From NCBI RefSeq assembly GCF_017358165.1, contig NZ_CP071446.1, positions 372,001 to 436,000 of the forward strand: a stretch of 64,000 nt of DNA, in the 5' to 3' direction. The notes under the pieces were generated by a model that did not search any database, was not told where the DNA came from, and worked only from the letters and a program-made list of their open reading frames with translations. Numbering within the stretch: position 1 is the first letter of the stretch; the number at the start of each line of letters is the position of its first letter. This document shows positions 1 to 9,184 of this stretch, one piece after another. This DNA is from Thermosipho ferrireducens (GTDB lineage: Bacteria; Thermotogota; Thermotogae; Thermotogales; Fervidobacteriaceae). Position numbers and translations under genes: made by a program.

Positions 1-1042
1 GGACCTCTCCATTTTTCATAACCTTTATATTGTTCCCTTTGATGGTTTTTCCAATTACCGCAAAGCTAAGGAAATATTTTTTCGCAATTTTTTCCACACT
101 TTCCTCAGTACCAGGTTCAACCAAAAACAGCATACGTTCCTGAGATTCTGAAAGTAATATCTCCCAGGGTTCCATATCTTTTTCCCTTAAAGGAACTTTC
201 TCCATATATAATTCACATCCAAGATTTCCTTTAAATGCCATTTCTGAGGAAGAACTTAAAATCCCGGCTGCTCCCATATCCTGACAGGCTAAAACACCAT
301 CTAACTTCAAAATTTCCAGTGTAGCTTCTATGAGGTTTTTTTCTGAAAAGGGGTCCCCTACCTGAACTGATGATCTCTCATCTTCCCCGGTTAATTCTTT
401 TGACGCAAATGAAGCCCCATGAATACCATCCCTACCTGTTTTTGAACCAACATAAACGTATAATTTATCATGTGAAGTCGCTTTCGAAGAAGCCAGATCC
501 GATATCCTTGAAATTCCAACGCACATTACATTTACCAGCGGATTAGTGTTATAGCTCTCGTCAAAATAAGTCTCCCCCGCAACTGTAGGAACTCCTATAG
601 AATTCCCATAACCACTTATGCCTGCTACTACTCCTTCAAAAATATTTTTTGACCTTTCATCTTTCCCAAATCTTAATGAATCAAGTAGAGCAATGGGCCT
701 TGCGCCCATTGCCAAAATATCTCTAACTATACCTCCTATACCAGTTGCAGCTCCTTGATATGGTTCAACTGCGCTTGGATGATTGTGACTTTCCACCTTA
801 AACACTATTGCATGATCACCTATACTCACATAGCCTGCATTTTCATTCTCAATATTCCTTGGCAATCGTTTTAACAATTCTTTCGAATGTTTATATCCAC
901 AGTGTTCTGACCACTGAGCTGAATACATGTATATTTCAAGAGCATCTGGCTCTCTCCCCAGATCTTCTTTTATCTTTTCATATTCAAAATCTTTTAAACC
1001 AAGCTCCGAATACAACTTATTCATTTTATTCATCTCGTTCAT
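1..1042 (-). CDS. purL: PurL, phosphoribosylformylglycinamidine synthase subunit II (3' end cut by window)
   Basis: ATP-dependent amidation of FGAR to FGAM in purine synthesis; works with PurQ and PurS. About 347 N-terminal residues are visible. Motifs seen are SEHCGYKHS near residue 45, FKVESHNHP near residue 85 and the glycine-rich GAATGIGG segment, all typical of the small PurL (PurLQS type). Three in-frame ATGs occur at 1042, 1033 and 1024. I chose 1042 because an AGGAGGT lies 9 bases upstream of it. The gene overlaps the end of purQ, so it is the last visible gene of the purE-C-S-Q-L operon. The C-terminus lies outside the window. Confidence 0.95.
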   Translation of the reverse strand, partial: MNEMNKMNKLYSELGLKDFEYEKIKEDLGREPDALEIYMYSAQWSEHCGYKHSKELLKRLPRNIENENAGYVSIGDHAIVFKVESHNHPSAVEPYQGAATGIGGIVRDILAMGARPIALLDSLRFGKDERSKNIFEGVVAGISGYGNSIGVPTVAGETYFDESYNTNPLVNVMCVGISRISDLASSKATSHDKLYVYVGSKTGRDGIHGASFASKELTGEDERSSVQVGDPFSEKNLIEATLEILKLDGVLACQDMGAAGILSSSSEMAFKGNLGCELYMEKVPLREKDMEPWEILLSESQERMLFLVEPGTEESVEKIAKKYFLSFAVIGKTIKGNNIKVMKNGEV

Positions 1043-1697
1043 TTTCCAGGAACCTCCTGATAGAAAGTAAAATTTCCAGCCCATCGCCGTTTCCTAAAAG
1101 TTTTACAGAATTTCTTTCAGGGTGAGGCATCATACCAAGAACGTTGAATTTTTCGTTGTATATCCCTGCTATGTTTCCAATTGAACCGTTGGGGTTATCG
1201 ATATATTCAAAGGCTATCTGATTATTTTGTTTTAACCTTTTATAATCGCTAATATAATAATTTCCTTCAGCGTGTGCAATAGGTATAACAAGCTCTTCTT
1301 TAGATATAAATTTGCTAAATGGTGTATTCTTATTAACTACTCTGATTACCACATCTTTACATATAAACTTTAAAGAATTGTTCCGTGAAAGAGCCCCGGG
1401 TAATATTCCAGCTTCTGTCAAAATCTGAAATCCATTACAAACTCCTATCACCAATCCTTTTTCTTTTAATACAAATTTCTCTATTTCACCCATCACAGGA
1501 GAAAATCTTGCAAGAGCTCCCGCTCTTAAATAATCTCCGTATGAAAATCCACCTGGAATAAATATCAAATCATAATTTTCTACGCTTTTAAAATCATGCC
1601 ATACATACTCTGTTTCAAATCCAGCCATTTTCAGTGCAAATTCAGCATCTCTATCACAATTAGTCCCTGGAAACACTATTATTCCTGCTTTAACCAT
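1026..1697 (-). CDS. purQ: PurQ, FGAM synthase glutaminase subunit
   Basis: Class I glutamine amidotransferase that feeds ammonia to PurL. The 223 residues show the nucleophile elbow GVCNGFQ with Cys at about residue 87, the HAEGNY segment and the late catalytic MPHPERN. Length is usual for stand-alone PurQ (about 220-230). It overlaps purS by 8 bases upstream and purL by 17 bases downstream, so the three subunits are translationally coupled. Family assignment is secure from motifs plus context. Confidence 0.96.
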   Translation of the reverse strand: MVKAGIIVFPGTNCDRDAEFALKMAGFETEYVWHDFKSVENYDLIFIPGGFSYGDYLRAGALARFSPVMGEIEKFVLKEKGLVIGVCNGFQILTEAGILPGALSRNNSLKFICKDVVIRVVNKNTPFSKFISKEELVIPIAHAEGNYYISDYKRLKQNNQIAFEYIDNPNGSIGNIAGIYNEKFNVLGMMPHPERNSVKLLGNGDGLEILLSIRRFLENERDE

Positions 1698-1953
1698 TTT
1701 CCGACTCCCTCACCAATTTTAATTCATAATTTTCTAAAACGGGGTTTATTAAAACTCTATATGTTATCTCTTTAGCTACTTTTTTGGCAGTTTCCAGATC
1801 TTCAGCGCTGACTTCAAAAGTAACCAATTTACCAAATCGCACATTATACACAGAATAATTCAATCTTTTCAGAACTTTTTGTGTTGCTATTCCCTGAGGA
1901 TCCAGAATACCATCTTTTAATGTAATTAAAGCTTCAAAAAGGAAAGACCTCAT
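1690..1953 (-). CDS. purS: PurS, FGAM synthase third subunit
   Basis: Small (87 residues) structural subunit needed to join PurQ and PurL in the three-protein FGAM synthase. It contains the PurS pattern [10 protein letters not shown], followed by a segment typical of the alpha/beta fold with [11 protein letters not shown]. It overlaps purC by 4 bases and purQ by 8 bases. Its presence agrees with the short PurL type seen downstream. Confidence 0.95.
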   Translation of the reverse strand: MRSFLFEALITLKDGILDPQGIATQKVLKRLNYSVYNVRFGKLVTFEVSAEDLETAKKVAKEITYRVLINPVLENYELKLVRESENG

Positions 1954-2657
1954 AAGCCTATCCTCCTTAAAAATTCTGAATATCGTTCAACTAAATCTCC
2001 CGTTTCTTCTCTGTAAACGTCTTTGTCAAGAGATTCCATTGTGTTTTTATCCCAGAATCTACATGTATCTGGCGATATTTCATCTGCTAAATATATATTT
2101 CCATCTTTTACTCCAAATTCGAGTTTAAAATCAACTAAAATAATATTACTCTGTGAAAGTAATCTGGTAAGAATTTCATTGATCTTCCGGGCATAATGCT
2201 CAATTTTCTCCAGAATATCTCCATCAACCAGTTCAAGAGAAAGAATCACGTTTTTGCAAATCATTGGATCTCCAAGTTCATCATCTTTCAAAGAAAACTC
2301 CACAATAGGCTCTTTTAACTTTATTCCTTTTTTTACCCCGTATCGTTTACAAAAACTACCTGCTGTATAATTTCTGACGATAACCTCAAGAGGTATTATA
2401 TCCAGTTTTCTTGCAACAAAAGATGTTTCATCAAGGTCTTTTATAAACTGTGTTGGAACACCTTTTTCCTCAAGAATCTTGAAAAAGAATACACTTATCT
2501 TTTTATTAATCTTCCCTTTTCCTGAAATAGAATCCTTTTTTTCTCCATTAAAAGCTGTAACGTCATCTTTAAAATAAATTACTACCTCATCTTTCGATTT
2601 TTCAAATATCTTTTTCGCCTTTCCTTCGTACAACATCTTTAAACCATGGAAGCTCAT
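1950..2657 (-). CDS. purC: PurC, SAICAR synthetase
   Basis: Joins aspartate to CAIR with ATP, giving SAICAR. The 235 residues carry the N-terminal LYEGKAKKIF signature near residue 9, the RNYTAGSF segment in the middle and the DEISPDTCRFW motif near residue 195. The start at 2657 is set by GGAGGTGA 5 bases upstream; ATG codon 8 is an alternative that begins the family core. It overlaps purE and purS by 4 bases each. Confidence 0.96.
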   Translation of the reverse strand: MSFHGLKMLYEGKAKKIFEKSKDEVVIYFKDDVTAFNGEKKDSISGKGKINKKISVFFFKILEEKGVPTQFIKDLDETSFVARKLDIIPLEVIVRNYTAGSFCKRYGVKKGIKLKEPIVEFSLKDDELGDPMICKNVILSLELVDGDILEKIEHYARKINEILTRLLSQSNIILVDFKLEFGVKDGNIYLADEISPDTCRFWDKNTMESLDKDVYREETGDLVERYSEFLRRIGL

Positions 2658-3064
2658 TTGCTCACCTCCAGATCAAGAATTCTTTTTGCAAAATAAGCCG
2701 CGTTTCTCATCCCATGATTACCTATACCCATAGTACCCACAGGTACCCCTTTGGGCATTTGTACAATAGAAAGCAAAGCATCTATTCCATTAAGCGGTCC
2801 AACGTTATTTGGAACACCGATCACCGGAAGGGAAGTCATGGAAGCCACTACACCAGGTAAAGCCGCTGCAAGGCCTGCAACCGCAATTATAACTTTAAAA
2901 TCAGACTCTAAATTCTTCAAAAATTCTATTAACTCCTCCAGATTTCTATGGGCACTAAAAATCCTGAACTCATATTCTATTCCCCATTCATCAAATAAAT
3001 CAAGAGCCTGTTTAACAAAATTTTCATCCGATTTACTTCCAGCAATAATTAATACTTTTGCCAT
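2654..3064 (-). CDS. purE: PurE, N5-carboxyaminoimidazole ribonucleotide mutase (or AIR carboxylase)
   Basis: Converts N5-CAIR (class I) or AIR plus CO2 (class II) to CAIR. The 136-residue protein has the GSKSDENF phosphate-binding start, FSAHRNLEEL and the GLAAALPGVVASMT core. It is shorter than the usual ~160 residues. No purK is seen here, so class I versus II cannot be decided. AGGAGGTGCGGT directly precedes the ATG. First gene of the pur operon, divergent from the pyr operon. Confidence 0.93.
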   Translation of the reverse strand: MAKVLIIAGSKSDENFVKQALDLFDEWGIEYEFRIFSAHRNLEELIEFLKNLESDFKVIIAVAGLAAALPGVVASMTSLPVIGVPNNVGPLNGIDALLSIVQMPKGVPVGTMGIGNHGMRNAAYFAKRILDLEVSK

Positions 3065-3097
3065 ACCGCACCTCCTCTTGTTTTCAAAAAAGTAATT

Positions 3098-3137
3098 TAC
3101 ACGGCATATATAACAATTTCGCGCAAATAACCGTGTA
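3098..3137 (-). promoter_or_regulatory. Inverted repeat in the purE leader
   Basis: TACACGG (3098-3104) and CCGTGTA (3131-3137) are perfectly complementary with a 26-base loop that holds a smaller ATTTCGCGCAAAT near-palindrome. It lies between the pur promoter and the purE ribosome binding site, so it could be an operator or an RNA leader structure. No known purine riboswitch core was recognised. Confidence 0.35.
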
Positions 3138-3189
3138 TATTAATAAAAATCTTATTATTATGTGTTTTTGCATACTATTTCACGCCTAA

Positions 3190-3218
3190 ATCATAACATA
3201 TAGAATTTTTCCTGGCAA
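3190..3218 (-). promoter_or_regulatory. pur operon promoter
   Basis: On the minus strand TTGCCA (3213-3218), a 17-base spacer and TATGAT (3190-3195), about 125 bases before the purE start. A clear sigma-70 type match in the gap between the divergent pur and pyr operons. Confidence 0.65.
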
Positions 3219-3234
3219 ATTTGAAAAAAACAGG

Positions 3235-3263
3235 TTGACTCACGTTTATACAAAAAGTTTAGA
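3235..3263 (+). promoter_or_regulatory. Probable pyr operon promoter
   Basis: TTGACT (3235-3240), 17-base spacer, TTTAGA (3258-3263). The -35 match is good and the -10 match moderate. It would start a leader of about 165 bases containing long T-rich runs (about 3305-3360) before the likely pyrBI start near 3434-3440. Confidence 0.5.
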
Positions 3264-3433
3264 TGTAACTAAATTCTAAATAAAAAGAAATGTTTACAAT
3301 CTTTTATAAATTCATATTGATTTTTTTTATTCTTTTAGTATTTTCCTTTTTTTATTACTTTCGTTACCTGATGTTAATTGCCATTTCCAGAAGAAAAGTT
3401 GTATTATATTCAAGAATAAATCTTCGGGGGGTG

Positions 3434-5032
3434 ATGATTTTGGAAAATCTGGCTGAAAAAGACAGTTTTCTAAGCAGGTCTCTCACAGTAATAAGTGATT
3501 TAAGCGTGGATGAACAACTGTTTCTCTATCATCAAACAAGAAGGCTAAAGCAAAAGTGGAAGAACAAAGAAGATCTATCCGAATTTATGATAAAAAAGAA
3601 CGTAGGAATTTACATTGTCTTCATAGAACCAAGCACAAGAACAAAAGAATCATTCATAAATGCCTCCAAATTTCACAGAAATGCCCGCGTTACAATATTC
3701 GATTCCACTCACTCCTCCTTCAACAAAAAAGAAAGCTATGTAGACACATTCAATATGCTCACAGGTTACAATGATTATTCTATTTTCGTAGTACGGTCAA
3801 AACTCGAAGGTACATGTAAATTACTTAAAGAATCTGTTTCTCAATTTGCTCATAGAAATGGCCTTCCTGCTCCTTCATTTATAAACGCGGGAGATGGAAA
3901 ACATGAACATCCTACCCAGGAATTGCTCGATGAATATACTTTCTTAGAACAAAACAATTTTGATAATAGCTTTATTCATATAGCCCTTATTGGTGACCTA
4001 CTTCATGGAAGAACTGTACATTCAAAGGTTAATGGACTGAAAATTTTTAAAAACGTAAAAGTAGATTTAATTGCCCCTCCAGAAATTGCTATGCCCACCC
4101 ATTATGTTGAGAAAATGAAAAAAAATGGCTTTGAAGTTAGAATTTTCTCATCTATTTCTGAGTATTTAAAGCAAAATGACGTTTCAAAGATCTGGTATTT
4201 TACAAGGCTTCAATTAGAGCGGATGGGAGAGGATATTTTAGAAAAGGAGTTTATTTTAAGAAAGGCCGTTACCTTCCAGAAAGATTTCCTTCCTCTCCTC
4301 CCACCAGAAACGAAATTCTATCACCCTCTTCCCAGACACAAAATACACCCAACCATTCCGCATTTTCTTGATTCTCTTTCTTTAAATGGCTGGGAAAAAC
4401 AGGCAATAAATGGGTATTGGACAAGAATAATACTTCTTTCAATGTTCGGTGGAGCTTTAAAATATAAAAGTACAAACTCCAGAGAAAATATTCCAGGTAA
4501 AGAGGAGGACTTTATAATAAAAGCTCCGATACTTAACGGAACAAAGGGTGTTCAAAAAGATGGCAAAAGAGGAATTAAACCCATTGAAAATGGAACAGTC
4601 ATTGACCATATTGCAAAAGGCAAAAATGTAGAAGAAATCTATTCCACCATAGTAAAAATAAGAAAAATACTAAAACTTTATTATGTGGACAGCACCGATG
4701 GGATATTCCGCTCAGAAAACGGAGACTTAAAAGGCTATATTAGCCTTCCAGATAAATACCTCACAAAAAAGGAAATTAAGAAACTCTCTGCTATCTCACC
4801 GAACACAACTGTGAATATCATTAAAGATTCACGTGTTGTGGAAAAATACAGAATAACACTTCCTCCAAGAATTTACGGATTTGCAGAACTGAAATGTAAG
4901 AATGAAAATTGTATTACAAATCCTGTACATGGTGAAAATGTACAGGGTTCATTTGTGAAGGATGAAAATGGATTCCTCGTATGTGAATATTGCGAAACTC
5001 CGCATACGTTTGAAGAAATATGGAATATTTAG
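3434..5032 (+). CDS. pyrB: PyrBI, fused aspartate carbamoyltransferase (catalytic + regulatory)
   Basis: Makes carbamoyl-aspartate, the committed step of UMP synthesis. The catalytic half shows the carbamoyl-phosphate loop STRTKESF, then HPTQE and the HPLPR motif. The C-terminal ~150 residues are a PyrI domain with four zinc-ligand cysteines (CxxxxC and CxxC) in the last 45 residues. The PyrBI fusion is known from Thermotoga. The frame stays open back to an ATG at 3290, giving a hydrophobic extension of 48 residues. I prefer a start at 3434 (ATG), or TTG 3440, because GGGGGGTGA lies at 3426-3433 and ATCases are cytosolic. The exact start is uncertain. First gene of the pyr operon; pyrC follows immediately. 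Confidence 0.93.
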   Translation: MILENLAEKDSFLSRSLTVISDLSVDEQLFLYHQTRRLKQKWKNKEDLSEFMIKKNVGIYIVFIEPSTRTKESFINASKFHRNARVTIFDSTHSSFNKKESYVDTFNMLTGYNDYSIFVVRSKLEGTCKLLKESVSQFAHRNGLPAPSFINAGDGKHEHPTQELLDEYTFLEQNNFDNSFIHIALIGDLLHGRTVHSKVNGLKIFKNVKVDLIAPPEIAMPTHYVEKMKKNGFEVRIFSSISEYLKQNDVSKIWYFTRLQLERMGEDILEKEFILRKAVTFQKDFLPLLPPETKFYHPLPRHKIHPTIPHFLDSLSLNGWEKQAINGYWTRIILLSMFGGALKYKSTNSRENIPGKEEDFIIKAPILNGTKGVQKDGKRGIKPIENGTVIDHIAKGKNVEEIYSTIVKIRKILKLYYVDSTDGIFRSENGDLKGYISLPDKYLTKKEIKKLSAISPNTTVNIIKDSRVVEKYRITLPPRIYGFAELKCKNENCITNPVHGENVQGSFVKDENGFLVCEYCETPHTFEEIWNI

Positions 5033-5041
5033 GTGAAAAAC

Positions 5042-6229
5042 ATGAAGATGTTAATCAAAAATTCAAAAGTAATTTCGCACTCAACCAATGGTTATTTCAA
5101 TATTCTTATAGAAGATCATCTAATAAGAAAAATAACAACCAATATTCCTGAAGCTGACATTGTTATAGATGCTTCAAATCTTATAACTATTCCTGGAATT
5201 ATAGATATGCACGCTCATCTAAGGGAACCTGGCTACGAATACAAAGAAACGCTAAAAACAGGATTAATGGCAGCAGTCCACGGTGGAGTTACAACACTTG
5301 GAATTATGCCAAATACAAATCCATCAATTGATAATTTAAAAATTGCAAACAATATAAAAACCAGAGCACAGGCTTACAACCTCGCCAGACCAATTATCAT
5401 ACCATCCCTTACAAAAAATAGAGCAGGAAAAGAGTTGAACAACATCAAATTGTTAATAAAAAATGGTTATAAATTTTTTTCAGACGACGGAAATCCAATA
5501 TACGACGCCAAAATAATGTTTGAATCATTAACTATTCTTAAAAAATTCAATGGGATAATAATTAATCACTGTGAAGATACCAGGTTTAAAAACACCGATT
5601 TGTTTGAATCTTTGATGGTGGCAAGAGATGTTGAACTTTCAAAATATACTGGAGCGCGAGTTCACATTGCACACATTTCCACATCGAATACCATTGATTT
5701 AATAAAATACGCAAAATCAGAAAATATAAACATAACATGTGAAGTAACATTTCATCACCTGCTGCTGACAAACCGGGAAAAAGATCCCCTTAAAAAAATT
5801 AATCCTCCCCTTCCCGATATACAAACCCAAAAAAAGCTAATTGAAAATCTTGAGCACATAGACATCATAGTAAGTGATCATGCTCCTCATTCTTTTGAAG
5901 AAAAAAATTTAGAATACGAAAATGCCCCAAATGGAATTTCCGGACTAGATGTCTTCTTTCCTGCACTCTGTAGTATTTCCAAAAAATACAATATAGACCT
6001 TGAAAAACTAATTGAAAAAGTCACCTATCAACCTGCAAAAATATTTAACTTAAACAATATAGGAGATATCAAAGAGGGGTACTATGCAGATATTGTACTG
6101 GTAGATACAAATAAAACATGGGATGGAAAAATATTTTCGAAAGGAAAAAATCTACCTTACAAACAATTGCATGGCAAAGTTATCTTAACAATAGTAAACG
6201 GGGAAATAAAATACGATGGGAGGAAATAG
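5042..6229 (+). CDS. pyrC: PyrC, dihydroorotase
   Basis: Zinc amidohydrolase that closes carbamoyl-aspartate to dihydroorotate. Metal-site motifs are visible: DMHAHLREPG near residue 55, NHCED, HIAHIST and SDHAPH near residue 280. The length of about 395 residues fits type I bacterial dihydroorotases. A GTG at 5033 directly follows the pyrBI stop, but AGGTGA at 5031-5036 is correctly spaced for ATG 5042, which I chose. pyrK begins one base after its stop. Confidence 0.95.
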   Translation: MKMLIKNSKVISHSTNGYFNILIEDHLIRKITTNIPEADIVIDASNLITIPGIIDMHAHLREPGYEYKETLKTGLMAAVHGGVTTLGIMPNTNPSIDNLKIANNIKTRAQAYNLARPIIIPSLTKNRAGKELNNIKLLIKNGYKFFSDDGNPIYDAKIMFESLTILKKFNGIIINHCEDTRFKNTDLFESLMVARDVELSKYTGARVHIAHISTSNTIDLIKYAKSENINITCEVTFHHLLLTNREKDPLKKINPPLPDIQTQKKLIENLEHIDIIVSDHAPHSFEEKNLEYENAPNGISGLDVFFPALCSISKKYNIDLEKLIEKVTYQPAKIFNLNNIGDIKEGYYADIVLVDTNKTWDGKIFSKGKNLPYKQLHGKVILTIVNGEIKYDGRK

Positions 6230-6230
6230 T

Positions 6231-6932
6231 GTGAAAAGTTTAGTAACCAAAATTCAGACAACGGAAAATTATATAATCATGGAAGTTGAAACGGAACATA
6301 TTTTAAAAATCGAACCGGGACAATTTGTAATGATAAATATCAAAGGTTTTGTGTTCCCTAAACCATTTTCACCTATGGATCAAAAAGGTAAAAAGATGGT
6401 ATTTTTAATAGCAGTGGTTGGAGAAATGACATCTGAAATGAAAAAACTAAAACCAGGAGATCATATCGAGATTCGTGGACCTCTTGGAACACCTTTCATA
6501 GAAAAAATCGATAGAAATAGACAGTACATATTAATCGGTGGAGATTGCGGCTCAGCGCCGCTAATACATTTCAAAAATATATATCCAGAACTTGTAAAAA
6601 AAGAAATCTATGGATTTGTAACCCCTGAAATAAAACAAATACTGACAAATGACAATCTTCATATCGATAAAGTAGAAGGAATGTCTCCTCTTAAAAAGGT
6701 AGAAAAATTCATAAATAAAGACGATGCTATATTAATTTGCGGAAGTACGAATTTTATAAAAGCGGCCAAAAAGAAATTCAAAGATTATCTAATTTACGGT
6801 TCTCTTGAAGAAAGAATGGGATGTGGAATAGGTATGTGTAAAGGATGTCCGGTAAAAACTAAAAGTGGCATAAAAATGATTTGCAAAGATGGGCCCATTT
6901 TCAACCTGAGTGAGGTGGAATTAGAATGGTAA
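6231..6932 (+). CDS. pyrK: PyrK, dihydroorotate dehydrogenase B electron-transfer subunit
   Basis: Carries FAD and a 2Fe-2S cluster and passes electrons from PyrD type 1B to NAD. It has a ferredoxin-reductase-like beta-barrel start with the FVFPKPFSPMD segment, a nucleotide-binding part (LIGGDCGSAPL) and a C-terminal cluster motif CGIGMCKGC followed by a fourth Cys in MICKDGP. The GTG at 6231 is preceded by GGGAGGA at the right distance; the upstream in-frame ATG at 6216 overlaps that site and is unlikely. Overlaps pyrD by 7 bases. Confidence 0.93.
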   Translation: MKSLVTKIQTTENYIIMEVETEHILKIEPGQFVMINIKGFVFPKPFSPMDQKGKKMVFLIAVVGEMTSEMKKLKPGDHIEIRGPLGTPFIEKIDRNRQYILIGGDCGSAPLIHFKNIYPELVKKEIYGFVTPEIKQILTNDNLHIDKVEGMSPLKKVEKFINKDDAILICGSTNFIKAAKKKFKDYLIYGSLEERMGCGIGMCKGCPVKTKSGIKMICKDGPIFNLSEVELEW

Positions 6933-7828
6933 ATATATTAGGATTTACGTTTAAAAATCCTGTTATTATCGCCTCAGGTCCAGGAGGGAACGGAAAAGAA
7001 CTATCAAATTATATAGACTTGAACAGGTTAGGTGGTTTTACCGCAAAAACAGTCACATTAAAAGAAAGACCAGGAAATCCTCCTCCAAGAATTGTAAATG
7101 TGAAAGCCGGGATTATAAACTCAATAGGTCTTCAAAACCCTGGAATAGATAAATTCATAAAAGAAGACCTGCCATTTTTAGAATCGCTAAACACAAACAT
7201 CATTCTGAGTATAGGTGGCGATACTAAGAGCGAATATCTATCGTTAATAGAAAGACTAAACGATTCAAAAGCTGTATTTTTTGAGCTGAACTTATCCTGT
7301 CCAAATGTTTCAAAACACAATACAAATCTGGAGCATGATAGTGATGCTATTTATGAACTTGTAAAAGAAGCAAAAAAGATTTCCAAAAAACCTATATTTA
7401 TAAAGCTGGGAAGCAATCTGTTTCTTGAAAAAATTGTAAAAAGAGCAATAGATGCAGGCGTCGATGGTGTTTCATTAATAAATTCCTCGAAGGGGTTGAA
7501 AGTTGATATAAAGAAAAAAAGACTTATTTTAAAAAGGGGAATAGGAGGTTTCAGCGGTCCAGCTATTAAACCTATTGCACTGGCCGCTATTTTCAATATA
7601 AAAAGAAAATTCAAGCATCTTCCAATTATAGGAATGGGCGGAATATTTGATTACAAAGATGCACTTGAATTTATAATGATTGGAGCCAACCTGATAGCAA
7701 TTGGTTCAGGAGTCATGGCTGACCCTGAAATACCTATAAAAATCGCACATGACCTTGAAAATTACTTTAAAAATGATAGTTATGAAAAAACAATTGGATG
7801 CGCATTGGAGGGATTCTATGATAGATAA
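6926..7828 (+). CDS. pyrD: PyrD, dihydroorotate dehydrogenase type 1B
   Basis: FMN enzyme that oxidises dihydroorotate to orotate. The 300 residues form a TIM barrel with the N-terminal IIASGPGG, the ELNLSCPN segment whose Cys is the usual catalytic base of class 1, and the FMN-phosphate region with IGMGGI and IAIGSG. Pairing with pyrK marks it as the NAD-linked 1B type. It overlaps pyrK by 7 bases and pyrF by 11. Confidence 0.95.
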   Translation: MVNILGFTFKNPVIIASGPGGNGKELSNYIDLNRLGGFTAKTVTLKERPGNPPPRIVNVKAGIINSIGLQNPGIDKFIKEDLPFLESLNTNIILSIGGDTKSEYLSLIERLNDSKAVFFELNLSCPNVSKHNTNLEHDSDAIYELVKEAKKISKKPIFIKLGSNLFLEKIVKRAIDAGVDGVSLINSSKGLKVDIKKKRLILKRGIGGFSGPAIKPIALAAIFNIKRKFKHLPIIGMGGIFDYKDALEFIMIGANLIAIGSGVMADPEIPIKIAHDLENYFKNDSYEKTIGCALEGFYDR

Positions 7829-8582
7829 ATATCTCAAAACAAGACAGAAGAATAATTCTATACTATTGGTTGGTCTTGATAGTGATTTTGAGAGAATAAC
7901 AGAAAATGTCCTTGACTTTAACAAAAAGATTATTTCAAACACTCATGATCTCATCTGTGGCTATAAAATCAACATAGCATTTTACGAAAAAATGGGACCA
8001 AAAGGCCTGGAAATTCTGGAAGAAACAATAAGTTATATTAGAAAATACACAGAACTTCCAGTAATACTCGACGCCAAGCGAGGTGATATAGGAAATACAG
8101 CAAAAGCTTACGCTTATTATTATTTTGAACACCTTGCAGTAGATTCAATAACAATTAATCCTTTAATGGGAATAGATACTATAGAACCTTACCTGGAATA
8201 TGAAAACGCTCATGTATTTGCACTGGCTCTCACATCAAACACAGGAGCCAGGGATTTTGAAATTCCAGATAAACTTTATTTAAAAATCACCCGAAAAATG
8301 AATGAACTGAACAAAGTCTACAAAGACAAAGTAGGTATAGTCGTTGGTGCTACAAATACCGAATATATTTCAGAAATTGTAAAAAATTCTAACAATATGC
8401 TCTTTTTAATTCCTGGAATAGGTGCACAGGGCGGCAATATAAAAGAACTATTTGATAGCCTGAATAACTACAAAAATATCCTTATAAACGTTTCAAGAGC
8501 AATTATTTTTGATGAAAATCCAAGACAAAAAACAATCGAATTCAACAATATTATCAATAAATATTATCAATCAAAGGAGTGA
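7818..8582 (+). CDS. pyrF: PyrF, orotidine-5'-phosphate decarboxylase
   Basis: Makes UMP from OMP. The catalytic DAKRGDIGNT motif (DxKxxD type) is seen near residue 75 and the C-terminal phosphate site holds IPGIGAQGG and VSRAI. The length of about 254 residues and motif spacing fit the subfamily 2 enzyme. I placed the start at 7818, where GGAGGG precedes the ATG. A longer frame from 7749 runs inside pyrD and is not supported. Confidence 0.94.
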   Translation: MIDKYLKTRQKNNSILLVGLDSDFERITENVLDFNKKIISNTHDLICGYKINIAFYEKMGPKGLEILEETISYIRKYTELPVILDAKRGDIGNTAKAYAYYYFEHLAVDSITINPLMGIDTIEPYLEYENAHVFALALTSNTGARDFEIPDKLYLKITRKMNELNKVYKDKVGIVVGATNTEYISEIVKNSNNMLFLIPGIGAQGGNIKELFDSLNNYKNILINVSRAIIFDENPRQKTIEFNNIINKYYQSKE

Positions 8583-8586
8583 AAAA

Positions 8587-9147
8587 ATGGATGTATTAGA
8601 AATTCTGAAAAAAACCAACGCTGTATTAAAAGGGCACTTCCTATTATCATCTGGCTTACACTCAAATACATACATTCAATGTGCGCAGGCGTTAAAATAC
8701 CCAGAATATGCAGAAGCCTTTGGAAAACGCTTAGCAGAATTGTTTCCCGAAAAGCCAGACTATGTAATTTCTCCTGCCTTAGGGGGAATAATAATTGGAT
8801 ACGAGGTAGCAAGAAGTTTTAATGTTCCTTTTATCTTTACAGAACGAAATGAAAATGGAAAAATGGAATTGCGGCGAAACTTTCAAATAGAAGAAGGAAA
8901 AAAGGTTATAATAGTTGAAGATGTCATTACAACTGGAAAATCCACAAAGGAAGTAATAAACGCTATAAAAAAATACAGCCCGAAGATAATAAGTATAGGA
9001 TGTATAGTAAATAGAAGTAAAGAAAACCACATAGAAAATTTGAGCATAAAATCACTGATTAAAATAAACGTAGAAACGTATGAACCAACCGACTGTCCAT
9101 TATGTAAAAAAGGCCTTGACATTGTGAAACCTGGAAGCAGGAAATAA
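8587..9147 (+). CDS. pyrE: PyrE, orotate phosphoribosyltransferase
   Basis: Adds the phosphoribosyl group of PRPP to orotate. The PRPP-binding motif VIIVEDVITTGKST is clear near residue 105, and LSSGLHSNTYIQC lies near the start. At 186 residues it is of usual size. AAGGAGTGA precedes the ATG at 8587; the frame open from 8509 lies inside pyrF. Last gene of the pyr operon, followed by a strong bidirectional terminator. Confidence 0.95.
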   Translation: MDVLEILKKTNAVLKGHFLLSSGLHSNTYIQCAQALKYPEYAEAFGKRLAELFPEKPDYVISPALGGIIIGYEVARSFNVPFIFTERNENGKMELRRNFQIEEGKKVIIVEDVITTGKSTKEVINAIKKYSPKIISIGCIVNRSKENHIENLSIKSLIKINVETYEPTDCPLCKKGLDIVKPGSRK

Positions 9148-9149
9148 AA

Positions 9150-9180
9150 AACATGGTCCCCGGGCATCGGGGACCATGTT
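9150..9180. terminator. Bidirectional terminator between pyrE and rpoC
   Basis: A perfect 13-base stem AACATGGTCCCCG (9150-9162) / CGGGGACCATGTT (9168-9180) with a 5-base loop. T-rich sequence lies on both sides, so it can end both the pyr operon (plus) and the rpoBC operon (minus). Confidence 0.9.
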
Positions 9181-9184
9181 TAAT

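Noticed and set aside
3065-3189. Purine or PRPP riboswitch before purE
   Set aside because: No recognisable aptamer core; only one simple inverted repeat is supported.
3290-3433. PyrBI N-terminal membrane extension as real protein
   Set aside because: Composition is dictated by T runs, and the good ribosome binding site is at 3426-3433. Kept only as a finding.
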